Below are positions 37,682 to 46,577 of a stretch of 64,000 nucleotides of DNA, in pieces. Source of the DNA: Saccharibacillus sp. JS10. Its GTDB lineage: Bacteria; Bacillota; Bacilli; Paenibacillales; Paenibacillaceae. A program made the position numbers and the translations under genes. The notes under the pieces were generated by a model. The model saw only the letters and a list, made by a program, of their open reading frames with translations. It had not been told where the DNA came from and did no database searches. Within the stretch, counting starts at the first letter, position 1; every line of letters begins with the position of its first letter. The stretch is from NCBI RefSeq assembly GCF_024436065.1, contig NZ_JANFNS010000008.1, forward strand, positions 28,760 through 92,759, written 5' to 3'.

Positions 37682-37709
37682 AAAAAGACCCTAGGTGCAG
37701 GGTCTTTCG
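37682..37709 (-). terminator. Terminator of the cold-shock gene
   Basis: AAAGACCCT (37684-37692) pairs with AGGGTCTTT (37699-37707). On the minus strand TTTTTTGTTTG follows. It lies about 70 nt after the csp stop and separates it from hpf. Confidence 0.85.
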
Positions 37710-37779
37710 AGTGAGCCATGTGTAACTCTAACCAGCATAAATCATTATCTATGTAGGTCAGGCATACGGCTATGACAGC

Positions 37780-37977
37780 TTACAGAGGAGTAACGTTAGA
37801 TGCTTGCGGTCCGCGAGCGCCTTCAACGATATCAAACTCAACAGCTTGGCCTTCTTCCAGCGTTTTGAATCCATCGATTTGGATCGCGGAGAAGTGAACG
37901 AACACGTCGCCGCCTTCGTCTGTCTCAAGGAAACCGTAACCTTTTTCTGCGTTAAACCATTTTACTTTACCTTGCAT
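37780..37977 (-). CDS. Cold-shock protein (CspA/CspB family)
   Basis: 65 residues, a single OB fold. RNP1 KGYGFLE and RNP2 VFVHFSAI are intact, with the aromatic patch W8/F9 (KWFN). Acts as an RNA chaperone and transcription antiterminator. The ribosome site GAAGGGAA is eleven bases before the ATG. It has its own promoter and terminator. Confidence 0.97.
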   Translation of the reverse strand: MQGKVKWFNAEKGYGFLETDEGGDVFVHFSAIQIDGFKTLEEGQAVEFDIVEGARGPQASNVTPL

Positions 37978-38028
37978 GCACGAACATTCCCTTCGTTATC
38001 AGATAAATAAGTACGATTGTACCCCTCG

Positions 38029-38056
38029 ACTATACCACCGTATATTCTGTGGTGTC
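38029..38056 (-). promoter_or_regulatory. Strong promoter of the cold-shock gene
   Basis: On the minus strand a perfect TTGACA (38056-38051), a 16-nt spacer and TATAGT (38034-38029). The spacer itself is an inverted repeat CCAC ... GTGG. The leader is about 45 nt to the start codon. Confidence 0.8.
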
Positions 38057-38151
38057 AATTGGAATTTGAAATGATTTCATGCAATTATATTCCAATAACA
38101 GGCTAAAGAATAATTTCATCAAAATTCGTGAATTAATGTACTTTGCTACAA

Positions 38152-39309
38152 TCAAGCTAATTCTTTAATTGCACGAACTACATACAAGACGTCTTCGTCT
38201 TTCATTCCTGGAAATAGAGGAAGCGTAATGCAAGATTCGTAGTATTTTTCCGCATTCGGGCAAAGACCTTTTTTATAGCCTAAGTCTTCATAATAAGGCT
38301 GCAAATATACGGGGATATAGTGCACATTCACTCCAATATTCCAGGCTCTTAACTGCTCGAAAATTTCTTTTCTCGAATATTGGAAATGCTCTGGTAAAAA
38401 GCGTACAACATACAAATGCCAGCTTGAATTTGCTTCAGCATGTTGCTTAGGCAAAACCAATCCGGGTATATCAGCAAGTTCGCGATTATAGATCTCTACT
38501 AATTCACGACGCCGAGCAATAAACCTGTCTAATTTGTCCATCTGCGAAATGCCAAGCGCTGCCTGAATGTCTGTCATTCGATAGTTATAGCCAAGTTCTT
38601 GCATTTCGTAATACCAAGGTCCTTCGTTTCGTGTAAGTTCTTGCGGATCGCGCGTCATGCCATGACTGCGAAAACGCAACAATTTGCGATAGAAAGCTTC
38701 ATCGTTCGTCACAATCATTCCGCCTTCTCCTGTTGTAATATGCTTTACAGGATGAAAGCTGAACATCGTCATATCTGCCCAAATGCCAACTTTTCGACCT
38801 TGATAATCCGCTCCAAGCGAGTGTGCAGCATCTTCAATCGTGATGAGACTATGTTGACGAGCAATCGCTTGAATTCGATCCATTTCTGCGGGTTGTCCGC
38901 TGAAATCGACTGCGATAATAGCTGTAGTTTGCGGAGTCAACTTCTCCTCAATCTGCTTCGGGTCGATATTATAAGTTACCGGATCGATATCTGCGAAAAC
39001 AGGAGTTCCGCCTTGATAAAGCACACAGTTGCTGCTTGCAAGAAAAGTCAGAGGCGTCGTAATGACTTCATCCCCAGCTTCGATTCCAGCTGCAAAGCAA
39101 GCCCCATGTAGCGCTGCTGTACCGTTTGAAAAAGCAACACCGTAACAAGTTCCTACATAATCAGCTACTTTTTGCTCAAACATCTCGATAGCAGGACCTT
39201 GCGTAATGAAGTCACCTTTTAGAACTTGCACAACAGCTTCGATATCTGCTTCATCCAGCCACTGCTTTCCATAAGGCAGTAATGTGTCCCTTTTCCCATG
39301 CTCGCTCAA
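38152..39309 (-). CDS. pseC: PseC-type UDP-4-keto-sugar aminotransferase
   Basis: 385 residues from a TTG preceded by AAGGAGGG. DegT/DnrJ/EryC1 fold, with the PLP Lys in SFHPVKHITTGEGGM and AFSNGTAALHGA. The opening LPYGKQWLDEADIEAVVQVL and FITQGP strongly resemble PseC, which aminates UDP-4-keto-6-deoxy-L-AltNAc in pseudaminic acid synthesis. It is the last gene of the island, behind the SDR and PseI genes. Without a UDP-sugar assay the exact isomer is uncertain. No convincing terminator follows it. Confidence 0.85.
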   Translation of the reverse strand: MSEHGKRDTLLPYGKQWLDEADIEAVVQVLKGDFITQGPAIEMFEQKVADYVGTCYGVAFSNGTAALHGACFAAGIEAGDEVITTPLTFLASSNCVLYQGGTPVFADIDPVTYNIDPKQIEEKLTPQTTAIIAVDFSGQPAEMDRIQAIARQHSLITIEDAAHSLGADYQGRKVGIWADMTMFSFHPVKHITTGEGGMIVTNDEAFYRKLLRFRSHGMTRDPQELTRNEGPWYYEMQELGYNYRMTDIQAALGISQMDKLDRFIARRRELVEIYNRELADIPGLVLPKQHAEANSSWHLYVVRFLPEHFQYSRKEIFEQLRAWNIGVNVHYIPVYLQPYYEDLGYKKGLCPNAEKYYESCITLPLFPGMKDEDVLYVVRAIKELA

Positions 39310-39342
39310 TTGACGCCCTCCTTGTTCAGCAAAAAGGTTGGC

Positions 39343-40296
39343 TTAGGCCAACCCTCCCTCTGCAATCCATGCTTTTGTTCGCGAAATCCCTTCCTCCAAC
39401 GAAACATTCGGTTCCCAATTCAACAATTGCTTAGCTTTAGATGAATTGCATAGCAATTTTTGAATTTCGCTCTGTGGGTGAATATGCTCGACATGCTTGA
39501 TTTTCGAAGAGTCGCCTGCAATCAATAAAGCCAAGTCATTAACCGCAATATCTCGGCCTAATCCCGCATTGACGATTTCTCCGTTCACAGCGTCACTAAA
39601 TCCAGCTTCTACGACAAAACGCGCGCAATCTTCTACGTACAACAAATCTCGCGTCTGCGTACCTTCCCCATAAATGTTCAGCGTTTTTCCTTCAAGCTCA
39701 TTTTTAAGGAAAATCGCGACTACGCCGCCTTCTCCGCCGGTCTTCTGGAAAGGTCCATACGTATTGAACGGGCGAATGACGACAGTAGGCAATCCGTAAG
39801 CGTGATAATACGAAAGCACCATATTCTCCGCGCCGATTTTAGCTCCTGCATACGGAGAAGCCGGCTTGGTCGGATGCGTTTCATCAATTCCGGCTGCATC
39901 CGTGCAGCGGTCATAAACCATGCAAGTGCTCATGAATACCACTTTTGTCTGATACTTTTTGCATTGTTCAAGGATGTAAAACGTGCCGATCGTATCGTTA
40001 TTGAAAGTCGTACGCGGATCATCGATCGAATCCTGTACATTAATCGAAGCACCGAGGTGGTAGCAGATATCGAAACGATACTCGGCGAATAACTCAGCCA
40101 ATAGCTTTTCATCCAAAATGGTACCTCTGACGAAAGCTTTCAATCCTGTATGGTCCATAAATTCTGCTAGGTTGCTTTCTCGGCCATTGGAGAGATCATC
40201 CAGAATCCAGACATTATGGCCTTCATCGAGCAATCTCTTCGCTACCCAGCGTCCGATAAATCCTGCGCCGCCGGTCAATAACACATTTTTACCCAT
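39343..40296 (-). CDS. NAD-dependent sugar epimerase/dehydratase (SDR)
   Basis: 317 residues, extended SDR. The cofactor loop GGAGFIGRWVAK is followed by DDLSNG, and the catalytic pair is Y-AGA-K (SPYAGAKIGAE) with STCMVYDR before it. It resembles GalE/RmlB-type enzymes but its substrate cannot be fixed. It lies tightly between PseI (3 nt) and PseC, so a role in the same nonulosonate route is inferred, possibly as the separate 5-epimerase or an alternative 4,6-dehydratase. Confidence 0.75.
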   Translation of the reverse strand: MGKNVLLTGGAGFIGRWVAKRLLDEGHNVWILDDLSNGRESNLAEFMDHTGLKAFVRGTILDEKLLAELFAEYRFDICYHLGASINVQDSIDDPRTTFNNDTIGTFYILEQCKKYQTKVVFMSTCMVYDRCTDAAGIDETHPTKPASPYAGAKIGAENMVLSYYHAYGLPTVVIRPFNTYGPFQKTGGEGGVVAIFLKNELEGKTLNIYGEGTQTRDLLYVEDCARFVVEAGFSDAVNGEIVNAGLGRDIAVNDLALLIAGDSSKIKHVEHIHPQSEIQKLLCNSSKAKQLLNWEPNVSLEEGISRTKAWIAEGGLA

Positions 40297-40299
40297 GAA

Positions 40300-41352
40300 T
40301 TAGACAACCTCCCAGGTTAACGGCGTGCCTTTGGCAACATCGCAAGTTACTGTTCGTCCAAGCAGTTCATCCAGATACTTAGTCGGCAGTCCAAATCCTG
40401 GACGGATAGCTTTGACATTTTCTCGGGTTAACGCGTCTCCCTGCTTTAGGTCTTTTGAGATGTAAAGCGAGCGGCGATGTTTCAATGATGCCTGTTCGCC
40501 CTCTGTTGCACCGTAAGTTACTTTGCCAAGTGATTGCCAAGCCCGTTCTGTCTCGATAACAAGTGCAGCTAACTCTTCAGGCTCCAGTGAAAAAGTAGAA
40601 TCCACGCCGCCATCAGCCCGACTTAACGTAAAATGCTTTTCTACCACTGCCGCACCCAACGTGACGGCTGCGACAGATACGCCTACACCCATTGTGTGAT
40701 CAGAAATACCAACCATACAACCGAATAATTCTTCCAGATGCGGTACTGTCAAAACATTCGTATTCTCCGGAGTCGCTGGATAAGTGCTGGTACATTTGAG
40801 CAGTACAAGATGGTTACAGCCCGCTTCGCGTGCTGCTCGAACCGACTCATCTAATTCGGCAATCGAAGCCATTCCTGTCGATATAATCAGTGGCTTACCG
40901 GTTGCAGCTACTTTTCGAATCAACTGAATATCGGTATTTTCAAAAGAAGCAATCTTGTAAGCCGGAACATCCAAGCTCTCCAGAAAGTCGACAGCCGTCT
41001 CATCAAATGGGGTACTGAATGCCAACAAACCTAATTCGGCTGCACGATCAAAAATCGGCTTATGCCATTCCCACGGCGTATAAGCTTCTAAATACAAATT
41101 GTATAAAGAACTTCCTTTCCATAAACTGTTCGTATCCTCAATGAAAAAATCGCCTTCGTGAATGTCTAGCGTCATCGTATCCGCAGTATAAGTTTGCAAT
41201 TTGATAGCATCGGCACCAGCAGCAGCGGCTGCTTCTACAATTTGCAAAGCACGCTCTAACGATTGATTGTGGTTGCCAGACATCTCTGCGATGATAAACG
41301 GCTTATGATCATGCCCAACCCAACGTTCTCCGATTTGAAATTCCAAATCCAT
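40300..41352 (-). CDS. pseI: Pseudaminic acid synthase-type (NeuB family)
   Basis: 350 residues. The NeuB barrel opens FIIAEMSGNHNQSLERA and contains GADAIKLQTYTADTMTLD, a segment typical of PseI rather than sialic acid synthase. The C-terminal SAF (antifreeze-like) domain is present (SLYISKDLKQGDALTRENVKAIRPG, then GLPTKYLDELLG). It condenses a 2,4-diacetamido-trideoxy hexose with phosphoenolpyruvate to give a nine-carbon acid. The neighbouring PseC supports pseudaminic over legionaminic acid. Confidence 0.88.
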   Translation of the reverse strand: MDLEFQIGERWVGHDHKPFIIAEMSGNHNQSLERALQIVEAAAAAGADAIKLQTYTADTMTLDIHEGDFFIEDTNSLWKGSSLYNLYLEAYTPWEWHKPIFDRAAELGLLAFSTPFDETAVDFLESLDVPAYKIASFENTDIQLIRKVAATGKPLIISTGMASIAELDESVRAAREAGCNHLVLLKCTSTYPATPENTNVLTVPHLEELFGCMVGISDHTMGVGVSVAAVTLGAAVVEKHFTLSRADGGVDSTFSLEPEELAALVIETERAWQSLGKVTYGATEGEQASLKHRRSLYISKDLKQGDALTRENVKAIRPGFGLPTKYLDELLGRTVTCDVAKGTPLTWEVV

Positions 41353-41445
41353 ACACCGTCCTTTATTATGTTCCTAAATCTATGATATAGATAATCGTTC
41401 TAAAAATCTTATTTATTTTCTTTGGGATATACAGATTGGTTTCAA

Positions 41446-42123
41446 CTATTTGGTCATCATATTCAAAACATTTGGCAATTCATGCAGCGTATCGATTTGA
41501 TACTCAGCTTCATGGTTTGCTTGGCTCTTTACACTTTTATGATTACCTCTCATGATTCTGATTGTACGAAATCCCAACGGGCGAATCCCTACAAAATCTT
41601 TAGCCGGATTATCTCCGATGTATACGATCTTTTCAGGTTCTAAGTCTTCTTTCTCACAAATTTTATGAAAGCAATAAGGGGAAGGTTTCTCATTATGGAT
41701 TCCAAATCTACGGCTGATATAAACTTTTTTGATAGCAGGGTGTTCGTATAATCCCAGAGCCTGTATCTTCCGATGTTGAACCAGCTTGTTTCCATCCGTC
41801 ACAATATAAACAGAATTTAATGGCGCTTGATTGAGAAAAAGACTAGCATCGTCAAACAATTTAATCTGAGGATTGTGTTTGCGATACACTTGCAAACACA
41901 TGTTCACATTTTGCTGTGAATAAATACCGAGTTGTTGAAGCACATTGTTAAAAACTTTTCCTCGACCATTATGCTCAAGTTCATACAGCAAGCTTGAGTA
42001 TATCTCATGAGCATGTAGATCATAACGTAAAGCCAGAAAATCGGCTACTGCACGTAAACCACTCTGAACGAATGTGATTTCATCATAAAGCGTATCATCC
42101 AAGTCAAATACAATCACCATCAT
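41446..42123 (-). CDS. HAD-superfamily hydrolase
   Basis: 225 residues. Motif I VFDLDDTLYD (nucleophile and acid Asp), motif II in YIVTDGNK (Thr), and motif IV VYIGDNPAKDF with paired acidic residues. The cap is helical, as in phosphoglycolate-type phosphatases. It overlaps the start region of the preceding SDR/ATP-grasp gene by 4 nt and so is tightly coupled to it. A sugar- or nonulosonate-phosphate phosphatase step is plausible; the substrate is unknown. Confidence 0.8.
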   Translation of the reverse strand: MMVIVFDLDDTLYDEITFVQSGLRAVADFLALRYDLHAHEIYSSLLYELEHNGRGKVFNNVLQQLGIYSQQNVNMCLQVYRKHNPQIKLFDDASLFLNQAPLNSVYIVTDGNKLVQHRKIQALGLYEHPAIKKVYISRRFGIHNEKPSPYCFHKICEKEDLEPEKIVYIGDNPAKDFVGIRPLGFRTIRIMRGNHKSVKSQANHEAEYQIDTLHELPNVLNMMTK

Positions 42124-44021
42124 TGAATAGAGTCCTCGGCGTATCGGACTAGACGTTTATTTACTTCGCTTCTTACAAAGGCATATTCACCAAGATCGGC
42201 ACCGCTAGACTCTAGCAAGAACCAGTAGAAACTATCGAGCCCGGCAGCGACACTCAGTGTAGATGCCCCACCAAAACGGCTATTGCATTCGACAATATAC
42301 GAATCCCCTGCGTCATCGGTAATAACTTGGAAAATCGCATGACCATAAATCCCTAATTGCTCTGCAAAGTCAGCGCATAGCGCTTCAAGTTTCTCATCGC
42401 GGAATGTCGTTGTAATTTGAGATTCTCCATTCACGACCAATTCTCTTCGGCGTGCGATAGATCCTTTACATTTTCCATTTTGCTGTACGTATACATCGAT
42501 ACTGCTCTCTACACCAGAGATAAGGGGTTGGAAGATCGGTTCTTTTAGCGAATTAGCATGATGTTCGGCTTCTTCACGAGTCAAATTTAATCCGATAAAC
42601 TGTGAACCTGCTCCATGACGCTCTTTCACTACACAATGATCACCGTATTCTTCCTTCCATTTTTTAGAAGCTGGAATAACAGGGAATCCAAGTTTGATCC
42701 CGTACTCCGCAAAAAGTAATTTGTCTAAACAGAGATTGACCGTTTTTGAATTCGAAACCATCACGTTTATACCATGACTTGCAAGACGATCTTTATGAGC
42801 AGCAAAATAAGCCAGTTCTCCATCTCGGCTTGGAATGATCGACGTAATCGCGCGAGCTTTGCAAGCCTCAACCAAATCATCTGGATTCAGATCAGTAAGA
42901 CGAGGCATCTGCCAAAAACTATCCACAAAGAATTGACTAATGGCTTGCTTGTCCAAATCTCCGCCTATTAGTTCAAGTCTCTTTCCTGTCTTACGGATAC
43001 TTTTGCCTACTGCTTTCAACATCGGAACCTTTTTGGAAGCGCTAGTCACAAGCACTGCCTTCGATTCCGGCATCTTAACCTCAGCCTCTTCGCGTTGCTG
43101 ATAATGTCTAATCAGTTCCGGTATCGTATCTTCAAGTTGTCTAGCTGGTTTCCACCCTGTCAGCTGCTCAAATCGGCTCATTTCGGCTTCCGAAGCTTCA
43201 AAGAGAATGCTGCTAGATTCTTCTATACTCCGCATGTCAGGGAAATGTTGCTTGAGAATCTCCAATACTTCTTCAACCCGGCGAGAACGAGCGTTTCCAA
43301 GATTCACAATTCCGTTAGCTTCACTCAAAGCAAGTCGAAGCAAACCTTCCGCAACATCGCCTGCATAAATGTAGTCAAACATACCTTCCTTGCCGAACAC
43401 ACGCAAAGTCTCGCCTTTTAATAACGATTGAATCCATCTGGAGACAATATCTTTTGAATTCTTTCCATACACACGATAGATTCTTGCCGAGACGGTCTGC
43501 AACCGGCCTGCCGAGAAATGTTCAAGGAACCGTAATTCGATCTCGTGCATTAGCTTAGCTGCACCGCACATATTACGTGGATAGATCGGGTTATCTTCTT
43601 TGAGCGGCAGTGCCTGTTCAGATGGTACGGGAAGCTGATATTGATTAGGATCATAGATCAGATAACTAGAAGCGAAGATTACCTTCCGCAGACTTATATT
43701 ATCTTTGAGGCAGTCCATAAGGTGGTGGCTTAGCCTTAAATTATGACGTTCGTTTTCTTCCCAAAATTCATAACTTTCTTCAGATCTCTCAAACGTCGCT
43801 GCCAAGTGAAAAAAATACTCGGGATTAAAATCAAGCAGTTCTTCACGAGTAATCTCGTTCAAGTCGCCCTGACGATAAAGAATATCCGATGACCAATTCG
43901 CTGGACGAGGCTTGAGGTCTCCAACAAAAATAATGGCTTCTTGTTTCAATAACAACTGTACCAGTTCCGTACCGATTACTCCCGCTCCGCCGCTGACGAA
44001 TACGCGTTTTCCTTTTAGCAT
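42120..44021 (-). CDS. Fused SDR epimerase-like / ATP-grasp ligase-like enzyme
   Basis: 633 residues in two parts. Residues 1 to about 310 are an extended SDR: cofactor loop SGGAGVIGTEL, then SSYLIYDPNQY, and YRVYGKN. At the usual YxxxK position it reads C-GAA-K (NMCGAAKLMHE), so the catalytic Tyr appears to be Cys. From about 325 the chain becomes an ATP-grasp ligase of the carbamoyl-phosphate-synthase-like type: VTSASKKVPML, DKLLFAEYGIKLGFPVIPA, CVVKERHGAGSQFIG and the metal site VECNSRFGGAS. ATP-grasp enzymes join a carboxylate to an amine or similar group through an acyl phosphate. I infer that it adds an amino acid or carboxylate to a sugar of the island. The fusion is continuous. Confidence 0.75.
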   Translation of the reverse strand: MLKGKRVFVSGGAGVIGTELVQLLLKQEAIIFVGDLKPRPANWSSDILYRQGDLNEITREELLDFNPEYFFHLAATFERSEESYEFWEENERHNLRLSHHLMDCLKDNISLRKVIFASSYLIYDPNQYQLPVPSEQALPLKEDNPIYPRNMCGAAKLMHEIELRFLEHFSAGRLQTVSARIYRVYGKNSKDIVSRWIQSLLKGETLRVFGKEGMFDYIYAGDVAEGLLRLALSEANGIVNLGNARSRRVEEVLEILKQHFPDMRSIEESSSILFEASEAEMSRFEQLTGWKPARQLEDTIPELIRHYQQREEAEVKMPESKAVLVTSASKKVPMLKAVGKSIRKTGKRLELIGGDLDKQAISQFFVDSFWQMPRLTDLNPDDLVEACKARAITSIIPSRDGELAYFAAHKDRLASHGINVMVSNSKTVNLCLDKLLFAEYGIKLGFPVIPASKKWKEEYGDHCVVKERHGAGSQFIGLNLTREEAEHHANSLKEPIFQPLISGVESSIDVYVQQNGKCKGSIARRRELVVNGESQITTTFRDEKLEALCADFAEQLGIYGHAIFQVITDDAGDSYIVECNSRFGGASTLSVAAGLDSFYWFLLESSGADLGEYAFVRSEVNKRLVRYAEDSIQ

Positions 44022-44030
44022 GTTCCTACC

Positions 44031-44594
44031 TCACCCCTTCAAACAACCATGTAATAATGAATCGACATATCGTCCGTTAATATAGACATGATCAAGCATT
44101 CTGCCTTCGTAAATGAATCCGTTTTGCTCTAAAACTCGAACATGCAGAGGACGAATGTCATAGGTCTCCGTGAACAAACGATGCAACCCAAGCTCATCAA
44201 AAGCAATCTGTTTCATTAAGCTCAAAAAAGAACCGAAGTCGCTTGTATAGCGCTCGGTCGCCTGCTCACTACTTCTCTCCGTCTGCAGCAAATACGAAAT
44301 TTCCGCGCGCTTATGTTCCCAATTCAAGTTGGTTAGCCCGCCGTATCCAATTAGTTCGTTATCCAAAAAAAAGCCGAATAACATTAACTTCGGTTGAGTT
44401 TGGTTGAAGCTGGGTTCAATCACTTGTCGGTAATACTGTTGCTGATCCTCATCAGTCAACAAGCGTCCTTGTCTGAGTACGTCCATTTGCTCGTTTCTCC
44501 AGCGTTTGATCGACTGCATATACGATTCTTCAAGCCTCGAAATTCGGTAAGAAGCATGAACATGATGATTCTGACCAAGGATTTGATAGGACAA
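44031..44594 (-). CDS. GNAT N-acetyltransferase, PseH-like candidate
   Basis: 187 residues from the TTG at 44594, six bases after GGAGG; a GTG further upstream has no ribosome site. GNAT core: SIKRWRNEQMD, FGFFLDNELIGYGGLTNLNW, ELGLHRLFTETYDIRPLHVRVLEQNGF. The last segment is the usual acetyl-CoA-proximal region. In this context it could acetylate the 4-amino group of the UDP-sugar made by PseC, the PseH role, or another amino sugar. Confidence 0.75.
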   Translation of the reverse strand: MSYQILGQNHHVHASYRISRLEESYMQSIKRWRNEQMDVLRQGRLLTDEDQQQYYRQVIEPSFNQTQPKLMLFGFFLDNELIGYGGLTNLNWEHKRAEISYLLQTERSSEQATERYTSDFGSFLSLMKQIAFDELGLHRLFTETYDIRPLHVRVLEQNGFIYEGRMLDHVYINGRYVDSLLHGCLKG

Positions 44595-44622
44595 GTTGCA
44601 CCTCCATTTTGAAAAGTAAAGC

Positions 44623-45351
44623 TTATTCACCTAATTTTTTTTGTACAACGTTTGCATTTATAAGTGGAAGATCTGGACGCTTACCGAACAATTCATAAAT
44701 CTCGGACCATCCAAAAATCTTCCCTTGGTAAAGAAGACGATATATTTCAGAAATCAAATTCCAATCTTCTTCGGTATCAAGCGTTAAGCGATACTGCGAT
44801 TGGTTCATTTCATTCGCGTATCCTTCAACTCTGAATAATTCAGGATGCTGGTATAAATAGGGAGTCACATGTTCAAATTCGTACTCTACTGTTGCTTCGC
44901 GATACGCACGTTCTAGTGCTTCGAAAGTAAAAACCTCTGTATCGAGTCCTCTGGGAAAAGTGTTACTCAAGCCACTACTAACATAATCATGCCCACCTTC
45001 TAAAAACCTTTGAATGATGCGATCCGATACATCCGGGTCAAGTAGCGGACAATCGGAAGTGATCCGAACAATAGAATCTGCCTGAGCCGTCTTGGCAGCA
45101 TTATAGTAACGGCTAAGCACATGATCTAAGCTCCCTTTATAATACGCTACTCCATATTTTTGAGCTTCTTTAACAATCATCTCGTCTTCAATAAGCGATG
45201 AAGTCGCAACAATAACTTCGTCGATAGACGGGATGGCCTGACACCGACCTATAACATGCCCCAATACTGTACGATCTATCAAGGTTTTCATTACTTTTCC
45301 CGGTAGGCGCGTTGAACCCATTCTGGCTTGAATAATTGCAACTGTTCTCAT
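44623..45351 (-). CDS. SpsF/CMP-sugar-type cytidylyltransferase
   Basis: 242 residues from the ATG at 45351, after GGAGGTCATCC; the open frame continues upstream without support. The N-terminus VAIIQARMGSTRLPGKVMK is the nucleotidyltransferase P-loop of the SpsF branch, with ITSDCPLLDP as the metal-binding Asp segment. Such enzymes activate sugars, including nonulosonates, with CTP. Here it is the obvious candidate for the CMP-activation (PseF) step. Confidence 0.8.
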   Translation of the reverse strand: MRTVAIIQARMGSTRLPGKVMKTLIDRTVLGHVIGRCQAIPSIDEVIVATSSLIEDEMIVKEAQKYGVAYYKGSLDHVLSRYYNAAKTAQADSIVRITSDCPLLDPDVSDRIIQRFLEGGHDYVSSGLSNTFPRGLDTEVFTFEALERAYREATVEYEFEHVTPYLYQHPELFRVEGYANEMNQSQYRLTLDTEEDWNLISEIYRLLYQGKIFGWSEIYELFGKRPDLPLINANVVQKKLGE

Positions 45352-45388
45352 GGATGACCTCCGCTGTACCCTCAACGATCTTTTAAAT

Positions 45389-46537
45389 TTATAGTTTATA
45401 ATTTTCGGCATGAATAACTTCTTGCCGCAAAGGGCGTTCTGTCAACTTCAATGTAGATAATTCTTTTAATCCAAGTAATTTTAAATTCCGCATAGCATCC
45501 TGATAATCGATACGCAATGCTAATGCTTGACGAATATAGAATTCCGCGGCTTTCGTTTTCTGTTCGATTAGCTGCTTTAATACACCGATATTGTTTAACA
45601 CAGCCGCATTGGGCGGGTATAGATCAGAATGATTGAGTTCCAAAAACTTTTCCAGACTATTTTGAAATTCTCCAATTTTGAAATAACTGGTCGCCAGAGC
45701 AAACGAATTCTCAAAAGACGTAACCTCTACCTTTTGCAAAAAACGAATAGCATCATTTGGGCGCTCTATCCAAGTATAAGCTGCTGCGATCGCCGTATTT
45801 GCCGCATCCGCACCATGTTGTAAAGCTATCTTGTCGTGCAAATCAGTCAAATTTAGCTTTTCAATCACTTTTTTGGTCATTTGCAATGCTAGAGTTCCGT
45901 CAGCAGATAGATTGTCTTCATGGATTCGATACGAGGTTAATATAGAATGCTCAATAGCAAACTTTCGACCTTTAATAATCATACTTAAAAACAGATCATA
46001 GTCTTCAGCGCTAGACAATGTGTCATCAAACCGAACATCATGATCTGCTCGAATTAAAGAAAGGCCAACCCAAAAATGGTTACGTTCTAGTAACTTGAGC
46101 AGTGCATTTTCATTATCAAGGTCAGGCGGATAGCTTTTAATACTCTGATTTGGAAGACCTAAGGAATCAATCATTTCACATTCATGAAAAACCATATCTG
46201 ATCCGGTTTGAATCATTTTTGCGTAAGTTCGTTCGAGCCGCTCTGGATGTTGCAAATCGTCCGAATCAACCATCATAATAATATCAGAAAGACTATTTTG
46301 GATTCCTGTATTTCTCGCACTAGCAGCTCCTTGATTACGATCATGACGGATCATACGGACTTTTTGTGGATAGAGTTTTGTAAAACCCTCAACGATTTCA
46401 ACGGTAGAATCTATACTACAATCGTCCACAATCAGTAGCTCAAAATCCTGAAAAGTCTGAACCAGTATACTTTTGATCGCCGCTTCAATATACTTTTCGC
46501 GATTGTAAACCGGCATCACGATTGAGACTTTCGACAT
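45389..46537 (-). CDS. Family 2 glycosyltransferase with C-terminal TPR-like repeats
   Basis: 382 residues. GT2 domain at 1-225: VSIVMPVYNREKYIEAAI, VDDCSIDST, and the DSDDL metal site (MVDSDDLQHPER). Residues 230-370 form helical repeats of TPR type (ALATSYFKIGEFQNSLEKFLEL, AVLNNIGVLKQLIEQKTKAAEFYIRQALAL). Transfers a sugar from a nucleotide donor; no membrane segment is seen. The helical tail may dock on protein, which would fit a glycosyltransferase acting on flagellin. Confidence 0.85.
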   Translation of the reverse strand: MSKVSIVMPVYNREKYIEAAIKSILVQTFQDFELLIVDDCSIDSTVEIVEGFTKLYPQKVRMIRHDRNQGAASARNTGIQNSLSDIIMMVDSDDLQHPERLERTYAKMIQTGSDMVFHECEMIDSLGLPNQSIKSYPPDLDNENALLKLLERNHFWVGLSLIRADHDVRFDDTLSSAEDYDLFLSMIIKGRKFAIEHSILTSYRIHEDNLSADGTLALQMTKKVIEKLNLTDLHDKIALQHGADAANTAIAAAYTWIERPNDAIRFLQKVEVTSFENSFALATSYFKIGEFQNSLEKFLELNHSDLYPPNAAVLNNIGVLKQLIEQKTKAAEFYIRQALALRIDYQDAMRNLKLLGLKELSTLKLTERPLRQEVIHAENYKL

Positions 46538-46577
46538 AAGCCACCTTCTTTCTGCACGATATGTATATAGCTTCTGT

